Assembly (NCBI GenBank): GCA_035771175.1
Contig: CM069598.1
Coordinates: 8,401,413-8,465,412, forward strand
Source of the DNA: Paratinospora sagittata
Taxonomy: Eukaryota > Streptophyta > Magnoliopsida > Ranunculales > Menispermaceae
DNA length: 64,000 bases
Direction: 5' to 3'
Of this stretch, positions 10,872 to 23,600 are shown in pieces; position 1 is the stretch's first letter; the number at the start of each line of letters is the position of its first letter. The notes beneath the pieces were generated by a model. It ran no database searches. It was given only the letters and a program-made list of their open reading frames with translations, and was not told where the DNA came from. The translations under genes were made by a program, and so were the position numbers.

Positions 10872-13640
10872 CACGACCCACTACACGTGACGTCATGACC
10901 GGCACAGAACCCCCTATTATACCTCAATCGGTACACTCGTCGTCCCGTCAGCCTAATTTAAATACGAATCTCAATTAAACACAAACCTGATATAACATCC
11001 ATTTAAACATGATCAACAATGAATAAACATATTACATCTCTAAATTTATCCAAAAAAAATTCCAAAGTCCACAAAATAATACAACCCAACACATCCCATC
11101 TTTGTGTTAAATATACAAATACTAGGTGTTATCATGTACATAATATCAAAATACAAAAATAAATGTACAACGCCTACATTAATCAAAATCAAAGGACGCT
11201 CCGCAGTCAAGTCTTCCCTTCAAGTCTTCCCTTTACCCTTCCTATCACATCCTGAAAGAAAATGGTGAAGTGTGAGCTACAATAAGCTCAGTGAATGTCA
11301 TTTACAAGTGGCAATATACGTGTAACACCCCGTAAATTTACTTAAATATATACGTTGATGTACACGCATATCGAAATATATAATACACATATTTTATACG
11401 TAGGAGCTAACTATACGCTTGATAATACACGTCTTTTATACGTATGAGCCAAATATACTTGTGTATGAGCAGTAAAGAAGATGATACCTATGAGATCATC
11501 TTCTATGGGTCCTTACAAGTTAAACATTGGAGTTGATGTCAATTGCTTAATTTATGGGGTTGGTTAATTAAATATGTGAATTGAGTGTATAGAAGAAGAA
11601 GAGGAATGAAGTAAGAAAAAAATAAAATAAAAAGATATTACTGTTCACTTACGGGTACTGTTCACCAAGCCAATGGTTCAGTGGCTACTCCAAGTGCGAA
11701 TTCTAACTCCTTAAGGGGAGGTTGCGAGTTCGACTTGGGGGAGGCCCCCTTTGTGGACAAAAAACCTCGGGGATACTAGACGTTGTGTGCGGGCTGTGTA
11801 TTGAGGTATAACAATATCATGTGGTACAATGGCTGGGGTACGCTCGGTATGAGGTACCCATCACATCCCGGGGGTACAAGAGATTGCGGTGTGCTGTGTA
11901 CTGGGGTGTGACAATACATGCATTTATAAAAATCATGGCAAGATTATAAAAACATTTGAAGTATCATGGTGATGAATTAAGATTACATACATGCCAATAT
12001 AATGCATCATGTCATAAACAAGACAATGCATATCATTTATAATCATGCACATGTAATCCTAATACCTCATGAGCAAGGGCGATCAAAGGCCTGGTGAGCG
12101 ACACACAGTGCCCGATCATACACACAATACTCGTATTCTAATGAGATTTATGGGGTCGTGCAACACGTATGATTAGCCTAAGCTAACCTATCTATACACA
12201 AGCCATAAAACCCTTTGTCAGGTTCACAACTGGGGATCACCAGTAGACTTACGAGACTGCAAGGGAAAATCTCAAGTAGGAGACTCAACCAAATTGCTAA
12301 CCCTATGAATTATGCTCAAATACATTTCATGGAACATTAAAACATACATAACACTTATATGTATCAATTCAAATAAGTTTAAGTAATACAATGCCACGTA
12401 TAAAGAAATCCAAAAGTAAAAGAACACTCACACTTGATTGGCTAAGCTTAGCCAATCCAATTCTAATTTCAATCACCACAAGAAACACTAGGATGCCTCA
12501 AATCACCTCAAGCACCAAAGTCTCCAATTGACTATATGGGTTACTAGATCACTTACAAAACCTTAAAAAAATAGCATGGTTTACACAAACTGAAAATCAA
12601 CCATAAAGTGTGTCAAAAACCCATGTTTAAACTCAAATCAAAAGTCAATTAGATTTTAAATTGATTATACACATTAGCCAAATCTCATATTGCTCAATTC
12701 AACCAATTAATAATAATATAACCCAAAATTAACCCAATTGAATGTGATAGGTTGATCCCCATGATCCAACTACTATAATGCATGACATTCAATCACAATT
12801 AGACTCAATTAGATTATTTATCAAGTCAATTTCATTAATTGACCAAGTCTAAGTCAAAATCCCCAATTTGGGCAAAAATATCTAAGAGCCAAATTGAACT
12901 AGGTCATTCAATTCTAACACATGTCCAACCATTCTAAACCCATAATTTCATTCAATTTGGGTCCAATTGGACAATCCCCAAGTCAATTTTATCAATTGAC
13001 TTGATTTGGGTCAAAAGCCCCAATTTGGGCAAAAATCCCCAAATCATATGGAAATTGTCAAATTACATAGCCTAGGTCAAAATTACTCTATCATAGGGTA
13101 TCCACTAATCAAAATCAGTAATTTGGAGTGCCATACATCCACAATTACCCATGAATTCATCATAAATTACATGTAATTTGAATAGTAAACCCTAGGTCTA
13201 AATTTCTAGTTTAGGTCAAAACCATGAAACCCCACAAATTTCTTGTTAGAAATTTGAGGTTTTACCATTTATAGACTCCCCATGCCATCTAGATTAACAT
13301 ATCTCAAAATCAAAGCCTAAGTCCAACATTGGTTTTCCCACCACTCCCTTAAATTCCAAGATTCATACAACCCTAGGTCAAAATTAAGCTTGCAAACACA
13401 CATGAAAGAGAGAGAATGAAGAAAATGAGAGAAAATGATATACCTAGGAGGAATTTTGGGCATGAGAGCACCAAAATCCAAACCTCCTCTCTCATTTCTC
13501 TTCTCTTCTTTTCCCCTTCTCCTAGCTCCCTTCCCCTTCTTCAAAGTGTAAAAATGAGCAACCCACGTCCAATGCACAGGTAAACTATGTATCAAAATGA
13601 CGTCATCTAAAGGTACAGGTGCTACAGGCGGGGATCAATG
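10872..13640 (-). mobile_element. Probable Ty3/Gypsy-type LTR remnant(s), nested, non-coding
   Basis: Read on the minus strand, the block ends at 10872 with GGGTCGTGACA. Some hundreds of bases before that lies a CACTGAGCTTATTGTAGCTC region followed by TTTCTTTCAGGATG, a layout I associate with long LTRs of plant chromoviruses. A second terminus-like motif, GGGGTGTTACA, reads out at 11332, which suggests nested insertions. Two similar blocks with CCCCAATTTGGGCAAAAAT occur near 12860 and 13020. No gag, protease, RT or integrase frame is present, so this is solo-LTR or LARD-like material. The right boundary is uncertain. Confidence 0.4.
11660..11921 (+). mobile_element. SINE-like or tandem-duplicated insertion
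   Basis: A possible A box (CCAATGGTTCAGTGGCTA) and a B-box-like GAGGTTGCGAGTTCGACTTG lie about 55 bp apart. The right part is an internal duplication: the region ending GTGTATTGAGGTATAACA near 11814 recurs, diverged, ending GTGTACTGGGGTGTGACA near 11920. Both copies follow a GGGG(A/G)TAC block. No poly-A tail or target-site duplication was found, so SINE identity is tentative. Confidence 0.4.
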
Positions 13641-14520
13641 TTCTTCGTCAACTAATCAATAATCTAGGAAAACTCTTGCGAATAATTATGATAAATCATC
13701 GAATTTAAATAATATTTAAAATATCGATAAAACTATGATAACTAGGGTATACTTCATTTGATATGATAGTCTATTATGTCATAAAAACTTATCCAATACA
13801 TATAAGGCAGGACATGTTACATGCATACACAGATAACATTTTCCAACCTTAAAATCATATAGGCAACATAGTCATATTTTTAGGTTTTATTTTAGTTATT
13901 ATCTTTGAATTTTTACGGTGGAAAGCCTTACTAAGATTTTAGTCTTATTTATTAATATTTTATCAATTATTTGATACCAAGGGTATTATAGTAATTATTT
14001 TATCATCTTTTGGATACATATCTTGACTATGTTTGTACCTAAAATTAGGTATGAAGCCTAATTAAGTTTGGCTGAATAAATTAATTGTCTCATATTTATT
14101 GAAGTTGTAGTAAGTTGGCTAGACTCCTAGGGTTTCAATTAATTTAAATGGGTCAGGTCAATGTAGCTTGATTGAGTTGATTAAGCCTATGAGTTAATTG
14201 AAATTAGAGTTATTTAGTCCAAATCGACCTTGATCAATTCAAATTGAATTAAATTGACTAATTAGATTCATGGGTTAGATTTAGTTAATTAAATTTAGTT
14301 AGTTAAATATCTATTCAATCCAATATTAACTTATTAGTTCAATTATACAGGGGGTTTTGATTTGTATTGTAATTAATTAAGTCTAATAGACTTTAATTAA
14401 ATTAATTTTGACTTATGAGGTTAAAAATGACAAAATTTAATTGAGGTATCTTGTTATATTTCTATGGTTTAACAAATCTACATTTTATATTTTTTAAGTT
14501 GATATTTTAAGCCACATGAA

Positions 14521-14600
14521 AATAAGTTGTACTTATTCACTAATTTAATGAAACCAAATTAATAAGTTGCACTTATTCACTAATTTAATGAAACCAAATT
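14521..14600. repeat. 40-bp tandem duplication, two copies
   Basis: Units 14521-14560 and 14561-14600 are identical except for one T/C difference at the tenth base. Each begins AATAAGTTG and ends ATGAAACCAAATT. Near-identity points to a recent slippage or replication event. Confidence 0.95.
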
Positions 14601-14799
14601 TTTGAAAATAGATTATTTTATCATAACCTAAGGTTTAACCTACATTAATGTATTCATTTTCATTTTTCCTATTTGGGGCAAGTCCTATTAAAGGTGGGTT
14701 AGTCAAGTGCCTCCTTTAGCATGAAATTGGACTCAATGGGGTATTGACCGGGTTAAAATTGATGAACAGTTACTATTAATCATCTTCCTCATTTGACAT

Positions 14800-15520
14800 T
14801 GTAACAGCATGTTTTCCAACACTTTTTCTCCTCATTTTTCTTCCATCTTCCTTGCTCATTTCCACCGTATGGATCCTCATCTCCCTTATCCAATCTTTCT
14901 ATTTTTTATTCATCCAACCCACAGATTCAATCAGACTCATTTTGATGGTGAAATTTTGCTCCAAACATTGGTTGAAAATCAGCCTGTCCGCCCCTTTAAT
15001 TTTCATGGTGGACAGGCACTGTTTCATGCTGGTTTTAGCATGGATCCCACAATATTTTTCCAATTTCTCAAAACAAATCTCCTCACTCATTTTCCTACTT
15101 TGAATCTCACCAACCCAAAGCTCCAATGGGTTTGATTTTGAAGTAGTAAAACTGAATCAAACATGGGCTGTTCAACATGTTCCTACCTATTTTTCTCCTA
15201 TTTTCCCATTCTATCTCGTTCTACTATCTTCCCAATTCTCTTCCCCATACTTCCTATTTTAGACCTACCTAACCCATGGTTTCAATTGCATCCCTTCAAA
15301 GGGTAAAAATTTTCCCCAAATATGGGTTGAAAATCAGCATGGTCTGTTCCCAATTATTATTATTATTATTATTATTTTGCAGCGAGTAGACACTGATTCA
15401 TCGCATTTTAAGCATAAATTGATACTCTAGTCTTCTTCGTCTCTTTATCACGTCTAATGTTGTCTCTAATCTTCCTACTTTAAAAATCATCAACCCACAG
15501 CCCCTACCAGGGGGCCATTT
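14800..15520. repeat. Degenerate spaced repeat
   Basis: Related phrases recur: a CCAACCCA or CTAACCCA box followed by a TTTCAAT- or TTTGATT-like stretch near 14912, 15108, 15266 and 15490, with AACATGGGTTGAAAATCAGC-type blocks near 14970 and 15325. Spacing is irregular (about 150-220 bp). This fits an old tandem array or the interior of a decayed element. Confidence 0.4.
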
Positions 15521-16650
15521 ACAAGTTCCGAAACCCTATGACATAACATGCATATATGTAGGTAGATTATATATGTTCAATACAAAAAAAATTAAGCTAG
15601 ACATTAAAAGAAACTAAAACATCAAGAACCTAGGTTAAGAAAATAAAAGAAATCAGTAAATAAAGTTGAAGAAATAGAGCTAAGTGCTTAGTTTAAGAGC
15701 AACCTCTCTCTTGTTCTCGAAGAAGATCGATAGCACCTTTTTTTCTGCTGGTTATATTGGAGAAATGTGAAGAGGAAGACTCTTTCTTGGTCTTTTATGG
15801 ATAAGGAAGCCATTTTAAAATTCACTGTGCACTGAGGAATTGTATGCAATATTCTAATAAAATTTAAGGGCGCACGACAAATTATTTTTTTGGCTTGACA
15901 CTTATATTCTCTTGTCTCGTCAAGCCATGTATTGGTTAGAAATGTAGTCAAATGATAAACCAATATTTTTAGTCATCTAATGTGACGCACTTCAATTTAT
16001 AAATCCGACCTCGAAATACGTGTTTAACAGTAAAATTCAATTTTTGCACCACTAAATTGTTTGAAGTCCGATTCAAGTACGGTCAATTGCGTTAGAATCG
16101 TGACTTTGTCACAATTGATTTGGTACCAATTTTATTTTGAAATCTTCAATAATTTAAAATTTAATATTTTACTCTTTGAACGGTCTAAGAGTTGTCACAG
16201 TGAACTAATTGACCAAAAATGTAAAACCGATAACGTTAAAACAAATTGGCATTAGAATGAATAATAAGAGACGATTTTAACTCATGAGTCAATAACATTA
16301 ATTGAAATTGACAATAGGGCCACAATTTTACATTTCCACAGTTCAATATAAGGCAGATATGCAACGCTAATATATTAATTATAATTAATAATGGCAATAA
16401 TGAAGGAAAAAATTATAATACATCTGGCAATTAACCAACGAAAAAGATTAAGTTGAGTATTCTTCGTGTATGATGCTTGCTTGCCATACCACAAATCTTC
16501 CATCTCGACCAAATTGTCCTGAAACACACTTACACCAACTTGGGATCATTCAGATCTTCCTCCCATTTAGAACAACCTAGAATCCGCAACCAAACAGCCC
16601 ATTAACTAACATTTAAAATATGGCGGCAACGGAGCATCAACGGATAAGAA

Positions 16651-18888
16651 ATGAACAACTTTAAACCACATTTCTTTCTTCCCTTCAAACCACAATCCCA
16701 GTTATATTTCTTCTCTACCAGATCATATAACGAGATTATCAAACATTTCGCGGCTTCAGGAGCTCACTTAGACGCCCTTCTCACCTACTCCTCTATGCTC
16801 ATTAACAACTACACTTCTCCTGATTCCCACACATTCTCCTGTTTAATCAAATCTTGCTCAACTCTTGGGTCACTTTCAAATTGTTTTTCCATCCATCAAC
16901 AGTCAATTATTCATGGGTTCGGTTCTGATTCCATTGTCGCCTCTTCACTCGTTGGGATGTACTCAAAATTGGGGGAAACTGGTTATGCTCGTCAGGTATT
17001 TGATAAAATGCCTGAAAGAAGTGTTGTTGCATGGAGTGCCATTATTGGGTGTTATTCCAAAGTGGGCAATGTAAATATCGCTTTTTGTTTGTTTAATGAG
17101 ATGAGAAATCAAGGAACTTCTCCAAATTCAATTACTGTATTGGGAATGCTCGTGGGTATTTCACAGCTTAATCGTCTGGAATGTGTACATGCTTGTGTGG
17201 TTCGATACGGGTTTGTGTCTGATATTGTTTTGATGAATTCTTTACTAAATGTGTATGGTAGAACTGGGAGTATAGAGATTGCTTCACGGTTTTTCGAAAT
17301 GATTGATCACAAAGATATTGTTTCTTGGAATTCTTTGGTTTTATGTTACACCCAGCATGGGAATGTGAAGGACGCAGTTGAGATTTTGAAGACAATGAGG
17401 ACTGAAGGGTTTGAGGCTGACCATCAAACATTTGGGTCTGTGGTATCAGTGGGTGGGAATGAATCAAAACTTGAAGTGGGTAAGATGCTTCATGGGCAAA
17501 TTATAAGAGCTGGATTTGAAGAGGATGTGCAGGTTGAGACAACTCTAATTGTCATGTACTTGAAATGTGGAGAAGTAGATGATGCATTTCAATTGTTCGA
17601 CAAAATCACTCTTAGAGATGTGGTTTCATGGACATCGATGATCTCGGGTTTGGCTCAGAATGGTAGAGCTGATAAATCTTTGCAAGTTTTTCATCAGATG
17701 CTAATATCAGGAGTAAGGCCATCGACTTCTACTATAGCCAGTGCGCTAGCTGCTTGTGCCCAGTTAAATTCCTTAAGAAATGGAACTTCTATACACGGTT
17801 ATGTAGTGAGACAGAGAATTTCTATAGATACTGCTGCGCAGAATTCTCTAATTACTATGTATGCAAAATGCAACCATCTGCAGCAAAGTTTGGTTGTTTT
17901 TAAGAACATGCCAAGTAAAGATGTGGTTACATGGAATGCATTAGTTGGAGGATATGCTCAGAGTGGAAATTTGTCTGGGGCTCTGTTCCTTCTCAACGAA
18001 ATGAAAATGGCCCATCAAAGACCTGATTCCATCACAGTTGTGTCCCTTCTCCAAGCATGTTCCTCACTCGGAGCACTCCAACAAGGGCAGTGGATCCATA
18101 GTTATGTAATAAGACACAGAATTGGACCATCCATCTCAATTGACACAGCTTTGATTGATATGTACTCAAAATGTGGCAACATTGATACTGCTCAGATATG
18201 TTTCAACCAAATGCCCGAGTGGGATTTGGTCCCGTGGAGCACGATAATTGCAGGATATGGAGCTCATGGAAAGGGAGAGGCTGCTTTGAAGATGTACTAT
18301 GAGTTTCTGGGCACCGGTATAAAACCGAATCACGTAACTTTTCTAGCTGTTCTATCTGCTTGTAGTCATGCAGGGCTTGTTTCACAAGGGTTGAGGATAT
18401 TTGAATCCATGACCCAAGATTTCACAACCGAGCCAACGGTTGAGCACCGAGCTTGCATGGTTGATCTTTTAAGCCGAGCTAGAAGAGTAGAAGAGGCATA
18501 TGAATTTGTTAAGAGAATGTTTCAACAGCCAAGCATAAGTGTTTTGGGGATATTGCTCGATGCGTGTCGTTCACAGAAAAATGGAGATCTTGGGGAGATG
18601 ATAAGGAGAGAGATTTTTTCATTGAAGCCTGAAAATGCTGGGGATTATGTGCAGTTGGCTAATAGTTATGCTTCAATGAGAAAATGGGATGGGATGGGAG
18701 AGGCATTGAAGCAGATGAGAGAATTGGGATTGAAAAAGGTGCCTGGTTGGAGTTTTATCGAACTGCATGGTGTTATCACTACATTTTTTGTGGATGATTC
18801 TTCACATCCTCAGTACGAAGAAATTATGTTAATGCTGAACATATTGAGAAGAGAAATGCAGAGGACAAACAATAACCATCTGCACTGA
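16651..18888 (+). CDS. PLS-class pentatricopeptide repeat protein (At4g04370-like)
   Basis: This intronless gene encodes 745 residues. After a short N-terminus that may target an organelle, tandem 31- to 36-residue PPR motifs of alternating P, L and S type run to about residue 640. Typical phrases are VVSWTSMISGLAQNG and SLITMYAKC. An E-type C-terminal region follows (VPGWSFIELHGVITTFFV near 700-715), with no DYW deaminase domain. Such proteins bind single organellar RNAs, usually for C-to-U editing with a partner that supplies the deaminase. Overall colinearity with Arabidopsis At4g04370 is from memory and was not searched. The start is the first ATG after AAGAA at 16646-16650. The RNA target cannot be deduced here. 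Confidence 0.93.
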   Translation: MNNFKPHFFLPFKPQSQLYFFSTRSYNEIIKHFAASGAHLDALLTYSSMLINNYTSPDSHTFSCLIKSCSTLGSLSNCFSIHQQSIIHGFGSDSIVASSLVGMYSKLGETGYARQVFDKMPERSVVAWSAIIGCYSKVGNVNIAFCLFNEMRNQGTSPNSITVLGMLVGISQLNRLECVHACVVRYGFVSDIVLMNSLLNVYGRTGSIEIASRFFEMIDHKDIVSWNSLVLCYTQHGNVKDAVEILKTMRTEGFEADHQTFGSVVSVGGNESKLEVGKMLHGQIIRAGFEEDVQVETTLIVMYLKCGEVDDAFQLFDKITLRDVVSWTSMISGLAQNGRADKSLQVFHQMLISGVRPSTSTIASALAACAQLNSLRNGTSIHGYVVRQRISIDTAAQNSLITMYAKCNHLQQSLVVFKNMPSKDVVTWNALVGGYAQSGNLSGALFLLNEMKMAHQRPDSITVVSLLQACSSLGALQQGQWIHSYVIRHRIGPSISIDTALIDMYSKCGNIDTAQICFNQMPEWDLVPWSTIIAGYGAHGKGEAALKMYYEFLGTGIKPNHVTFLAVLSACSHAGLVSQGLRIFESMTQDFTTEPTVEHRACMVDLLSRARRVEEAYEFVKRMFQQPSISVLGILLDACRSQKNGDLGEMIRREIFSLKPENAGDYVQLANSYASMRKWDGMGEALKQMRELGLKKVPGWSFIELHGVITTFFVDDSSHPQYEEIMLMLNILRREMQRTNNNHLH

Positions 18889-20600
18889 TACACTTTCTTT
18901 AAATTACTACACAATCCTTTGAAATTCAAATTCAAATCACACTAGCATTTTCCCAACATGAGGAGTTTAGATGAGGATAACAGCATTCTTTCACCAAAGA
19001 CCAAATTTATGGTAATTGTTACTGAAAATGAGCAAAGGGCGAGCTATGTTGTTGCTAAATTGACTTGTAGATAGAAATACCTGAGCTCAGCTAAGTTGCC
19101 CCATAATATGATTAGATCCATTATCGATAAAACAAACTTGAGATTTGCAATCTCATGTATGGATTGTTGGTTAATTAGGCTGATGGGATCCTTTTTCAGT
19201 CACATTGCAAGGCTTGTTGCACAAAATGCATTTCTAAGTTAATGTTTGTCTAAAGAGAGAGCTACTGGTTAACTCAAAATGATCAATTGGAATTTAAAAT
19301 TAAGTTCGACTTCTTATCACTATTCAATGGTGGAATTTATTTATCAATTACTTCTCCTTCTTCTTCTCCTTCTTTCCATCACTGCAACAAATGCAAATAG
19401 CACCACTGACACTTCAATATTCAATCCTCTTAACAAATCTCCTCACAATCACAACAATCTCCAAAGCACAAGAACGTCTCTTTCCTCCCTGCAACACCAA
19501 TTCCAATTTCCAATACATAAATCAACTTTTGTCAATCAAATAATCTCAATGATCACATGTCATAGAATCATCTTCTGTAACACAAACTCCATCATTTACC
19601 AAAGATTTTTGTCTTATAAGAGGCATTTCTTCGAGTCCCATAAAAGAAAGTAGTATCAACATTTATCATTATTTGTGGCCTTTGATCAAGTATCTCTTCC
19701 ATTTGCCGACACCAAAAGAATTTCCTATATATTTTCATTTCTTTGTCAATCTTTAATTTGATTCAAACCTTGTAATCCAAAAAAACTAAAATCACTAAAG
19801 AAAAAAAACAATTCATACAGGGTGTTTTAAAAATAAATAAAATTTATTTATTTTAATTGAGTTTTCGAATAAGAAGTAGAAGTTAACCAGAGTTATCGAA
19901 CGCCAAATGTGGATAGTAATAGGGCTTTATAAAGTGGAACCCTATGTTTCAGCCTAAAAATGGTTATGTTGAGGGTATTAATTGAAATTTAGACAGATAC
20001 AATGTAGAATATCAAATTTGATGGTTTGATCGAGACACATTGCATACATATGACAAGGTAGAGCACGTGTTGAGAGCTGAACCAAGAGATGGGTACAATG
20101 TAGTTCTCCACCCCAATGTCTTAAAAGTCATTTAAAAATTACATGTCCTTTACACTTTTCCACTACATTATATCAAACCAACAAGCCAACCAACCTCGTT
20201 GAGAAACTTGCATGTCCTGATATTATAGTTGGTGGAGTTTTGAACCTCGTCAATGCCTGTCTTGTTGCCATGGCAGCTGATCATCTGATCAGATTGCCAT
20301 TAATTGATGACACATGACAGTGAGCCAAAGACATTTGTTTTTCACAAGTTATTTTGTACACACTTCACAATTAACCAGTGATCCGCAGGAGGAAGATGAA
20401 GCCTTTAGTTTTTAGTATGGAAATAGGCTCCTTGGAAATTCAAAGAGGTAAACATCATACGATAGTATAGATACAAAAAAAGTTGCATAGCCACCATGTC
20501 CATGAAGAGTTCCAAGTGGCAGAAAGTTTACATGACACTAGGATTTATTCATGGATAATAGCACAGGATAACAGTAGAACACAACCTCCTGTAAAAGCTC
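18889..20600. other. Intergenic between PPR and DLH genes
   Basis: Contains 3' flanks of the two convergent genes. Apart from one doubtful small frame (listed separately), nothing recognisable is seen. The part next to 20600 should include the DLH 3' UTR. Confidence 0.5.
19279..19653 (+). CDS. Doubtful small hypothetical protein
   Basis: An ATG-initiated frame of 124 codons. A hydrophobic leucine-rich stretch (about residues 21-36) resembles a signal peptide, and a second in-frame Met (residue 17) would place it at the N-terminus. The rest is Asn/Ser/Thr-rich with no recognised motif, cysteine pattern or conserved peptide. Its base use resembles the flanking non-coding DNA. It may be spurious, or the first exon of an unrecognised secreted peptide. 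Confidence 0.18.
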   Translation: MINWNLKLSSTSYHYSMVEFIYQLLLLLLLLLSITATNANSTTDTSIFNPLNKSPHNHNNLQSTRTSLSSLQHQFQFPIHKSTFVNQIISMITCHRIIFCNTNSIIYQRFLSYKRHFFESHKRK

Positions 20601-23600
20601 TTATGGAGACAAGAAGCGGTTCATCCATGTGCTGAAGCGAGCCCATGCTAGCTCTGCGGCAGCCACATTCTCATCATTGATGCCCATTTCCTTCCTCCTC
20701 TTGATGCCCTCCGGTGATGTGTTCATAAAAGCATGTGCAACGCCGGGATACAAGTGCACCTCATATGGAACTCCAGAAGCCTTAAGTTTTTCTTCCAAAG
20801 ACTTCGCAGCCTGAGAAAGTGACATTCACAAAGTTAATTGAAACCGAAAAAAAGGCCATATGTTAAAAGATCTTTGACAACATTGGCAGAGATCTAAGGT
20901 TCATGTTGATGGAATTCAGAATTAAAACTGTAAACCAAATTCTAAAAATTAGGATACCGCGACGTCTGAAAAGCCCACAAAGTTATCAAGTTCCCCAAAG
21001 TGAGCCTGAACCGGAGCTTTAGCCTGAGCAGGGTCTGCGAGCTGGGGTGAAGGAACTCCATAGAATACAACAGCAGCATCTACTTCAGGGACTAAAACAG
21101 CACTTGCAATAGAGAGAGCCCCACCCATGCAATATCCTGTTACGCCTACCTATTAATGAAGATAAGAGAAGGTTGAGCAAGTTATCTCACATCTAACCGA
21201 ACGCCATGAGGAGCACATATCTGCATAGATAACCAATCATGATAGCAAACCATATATCTTGACCTGACGAAATTTAATCACACTACTTGGAACTAAACAA
21301 GTATCAAAATCATTATAACTTTGCATTTAATGGGAAGTGTGCATTTCTAATGAAGGCATGTTATCAAGGAAAGAACTTAGAAGACAACTCAAATTGTATG
21401 AATGTAACTTGAAGCAATTAATGCATTGTAGGCCGTACAATACATGTGGCTTACCTATCAAAAATTAAAAACTATATTAATAGATTGCTCCATAATTTAT
21501 TTTGATGTTTAAACTAGAAAATAAGAGAAATAATTTTTATGTGATTGATGAACGAACAGACTAGCTATTTAACTGCAAACCTTCTTTGAACCATTTGCCT
21601 TGAGCCAGTTCACCGAGGCATGGATATCCTTAACAGCACCTTGCCAGTCAAGATCATCCATCAAATGCTTTGCTTCTGCAACATCTAAACCAACCTTTCC
21701 TCGATAAAGACTACAAAAAAAAAAACAAAAAAAAAAAAAACAACAAACAAACAAATACGAAAAGGTAGTCAACATTGGTAAATCAGAGAGATATAATAAC
21801 ACTAATATATCAACAAAACCAAACTTTTTTTACTGCATGAACTGCAACATTCAGTAGCTGTAATAAGTTCTCCCTACATGCTCGTTCAACTTCTACCCAC
21901 TGTCACCCTACCCATTTGTACATGTTCTTTCATAGATTCTCCCATCAATTATGTAATAGTTCTGGACAAGAAAAAAAAGGGGATTTCCTTTCTAGAAAAT
22001 AGAAATACTTTGAAATTCTATTGTAGATTTCCCCCAAATCTAAGTAAATAATGGATTGGTTGATGACTTATGACTAATGAACTTTAGGGGAGGATTCCCT
22101 TTGTTTAAGGAACTTGATTTTGTAGGATAAAAGGCTAAAAGAAAAATAATGATAATATAATAAGTAGTAATGGTAACAATTAACATAAGGTGACATCACC
22201 CTGAGCTTAACACATGTGAAACAACACATCAAATATTTGAAAAGGCATCAAAGTCTTACTCAGGGATGAGCGCTTTATAACCAGAACCCAGTTTTGAGAT
22301 TTTCTCAGCATGGTTCTTGATCTCAAAATCAACACCCCACCACTCCTGTAGGACGACTATCCCAGGAGCATCTTCTTTTCCAACGACATAGGCATCAAAC
22401 GTCTGAGAATTTGGAACAAATGATCAAACTAAGAAATTGACAGAAAGAAACAAGTAGCAGCATTTATTTCTCAGCATATACAAATTTAGCTTAACTAAAA
22501 AGAATAGCAAAGATTTCTCATTCAACTAGGTCTCTTAAAAGATGAAATGCGTATGGAAACCTGAAGATATTGCTTCAGCATTGAGGCTATGCCTCTGAAT
22601 AACCAGAGTTAAGAAATATCCAATGTAAACAAAGGATTAAACAAAAAAATAACAAGCAAATGGCCATGTGAATCTCAACCTAAGAAATCACAACGCAGGA
22701 ATCGCAGAAGACACGCAGTCAGATATGAAAGTTTCTTCATGGGATTCCAATAAAAAAAAATTCTTCATGGCATAAAAAAGATAAGCACTTGCTAGTTCTA
22801 GGTTATATTCTGTAGTAAAGGCTTTAGCAGACCATCATACTCACAATTTTCTTTTCCCAAAAACTGCACCCCACTTTAGCTCAAACTTGCAAGTCTTAGT
22901 TGGTGTTTGTTAACTCTATTTGCAAGTTGCAATAAAAGGGTAATGAAAATTTTCATTTTTTGATAAAAATTTCTATTTTTTCTACCTCTTATATAAGTAA
23001 ATAACCTCTACAATAATAAGCAAAAAGTTTTGGCCAGTTACATTAGAGCTTAAACCTCTACTACAAATAGAGGTTCATTTTAAAGTAGAAGTAGAGGTTA
23101 AATAGAGTTAACAAACAGACCCTTAAGTAATGAAATCCAATGTTGGTATTTGGTAACACTCTATCTATAGCTCCAAAAGTCCCCACTAGCAGAAAAGAAT
23201 TATTATTTTTCTTTCATTTGGCACTTTTACACACAAACCCACACAATCAAATATGCAAGTATGAACTGTCCCAAAGCGCACTATGTATTCTTATACTCAA
23301 CTCAACTCCACTATGCCTTTTCCCAACTACATGGGGTCGGCTATATGAATTTGTTTCCTCGACTCCACTCTATCTAGGGCTACGTCCACATTTAAATAAC
23401 AATAGTTATATCTTTCATTCTTTCTTAATTATGTTTGTCCATATTATTTTTTAAGTCTTCCTCTACCTCTACCATTAATGTAGATTGCTAATAGGTCACC
23501 CTTCCTTGGAGCATCTAAAGACCTTCATTGTATGCTTCCAAACCACCTTAATTTGTTTTCTCTGATTCTATGTAATACAAATATATTCTTGTCCAAAAAA

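Larger units (their letters stand above)
13641..16650. other. Intergenic upstream of the first PPR gene
   Basis: Mostly AT-rich. It holds the 40-bp tandem repeat at 14521, a degenerate repeat at 14800-15520 and an (ATT)8 run at 15353-15376. A frame at 14809-15135 begins with ATG and encodes about 108 residues, but it lies wholly inside the degenerate repeat and has no recognisable domain, so I do not call it a gene. The last 200 bp are the presumed promoter and 5' UTR of the PPR gene; no clear TATA box was assigned. Confidence 0.5.

Noticed and set aside
13317..13595. 92-codon minus-strand frame
   Set aside because: Lies in the LTR-like block, and its Lys/Arg-rich middle reflects a CTTCTCTTCTTTTCC tract, so it is not a gene.
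14809..15135. 108-codon ATG frame
   Set aside because: Falls entirely within a degenerate repeat and has no recognisable domain; overlapping frames on both strands are almost as long.
17168..17467. 99-codon minus-strand frame inside the first PPR gene
   Set aside because: Antisense shadow of a strongly supported coding sequence.
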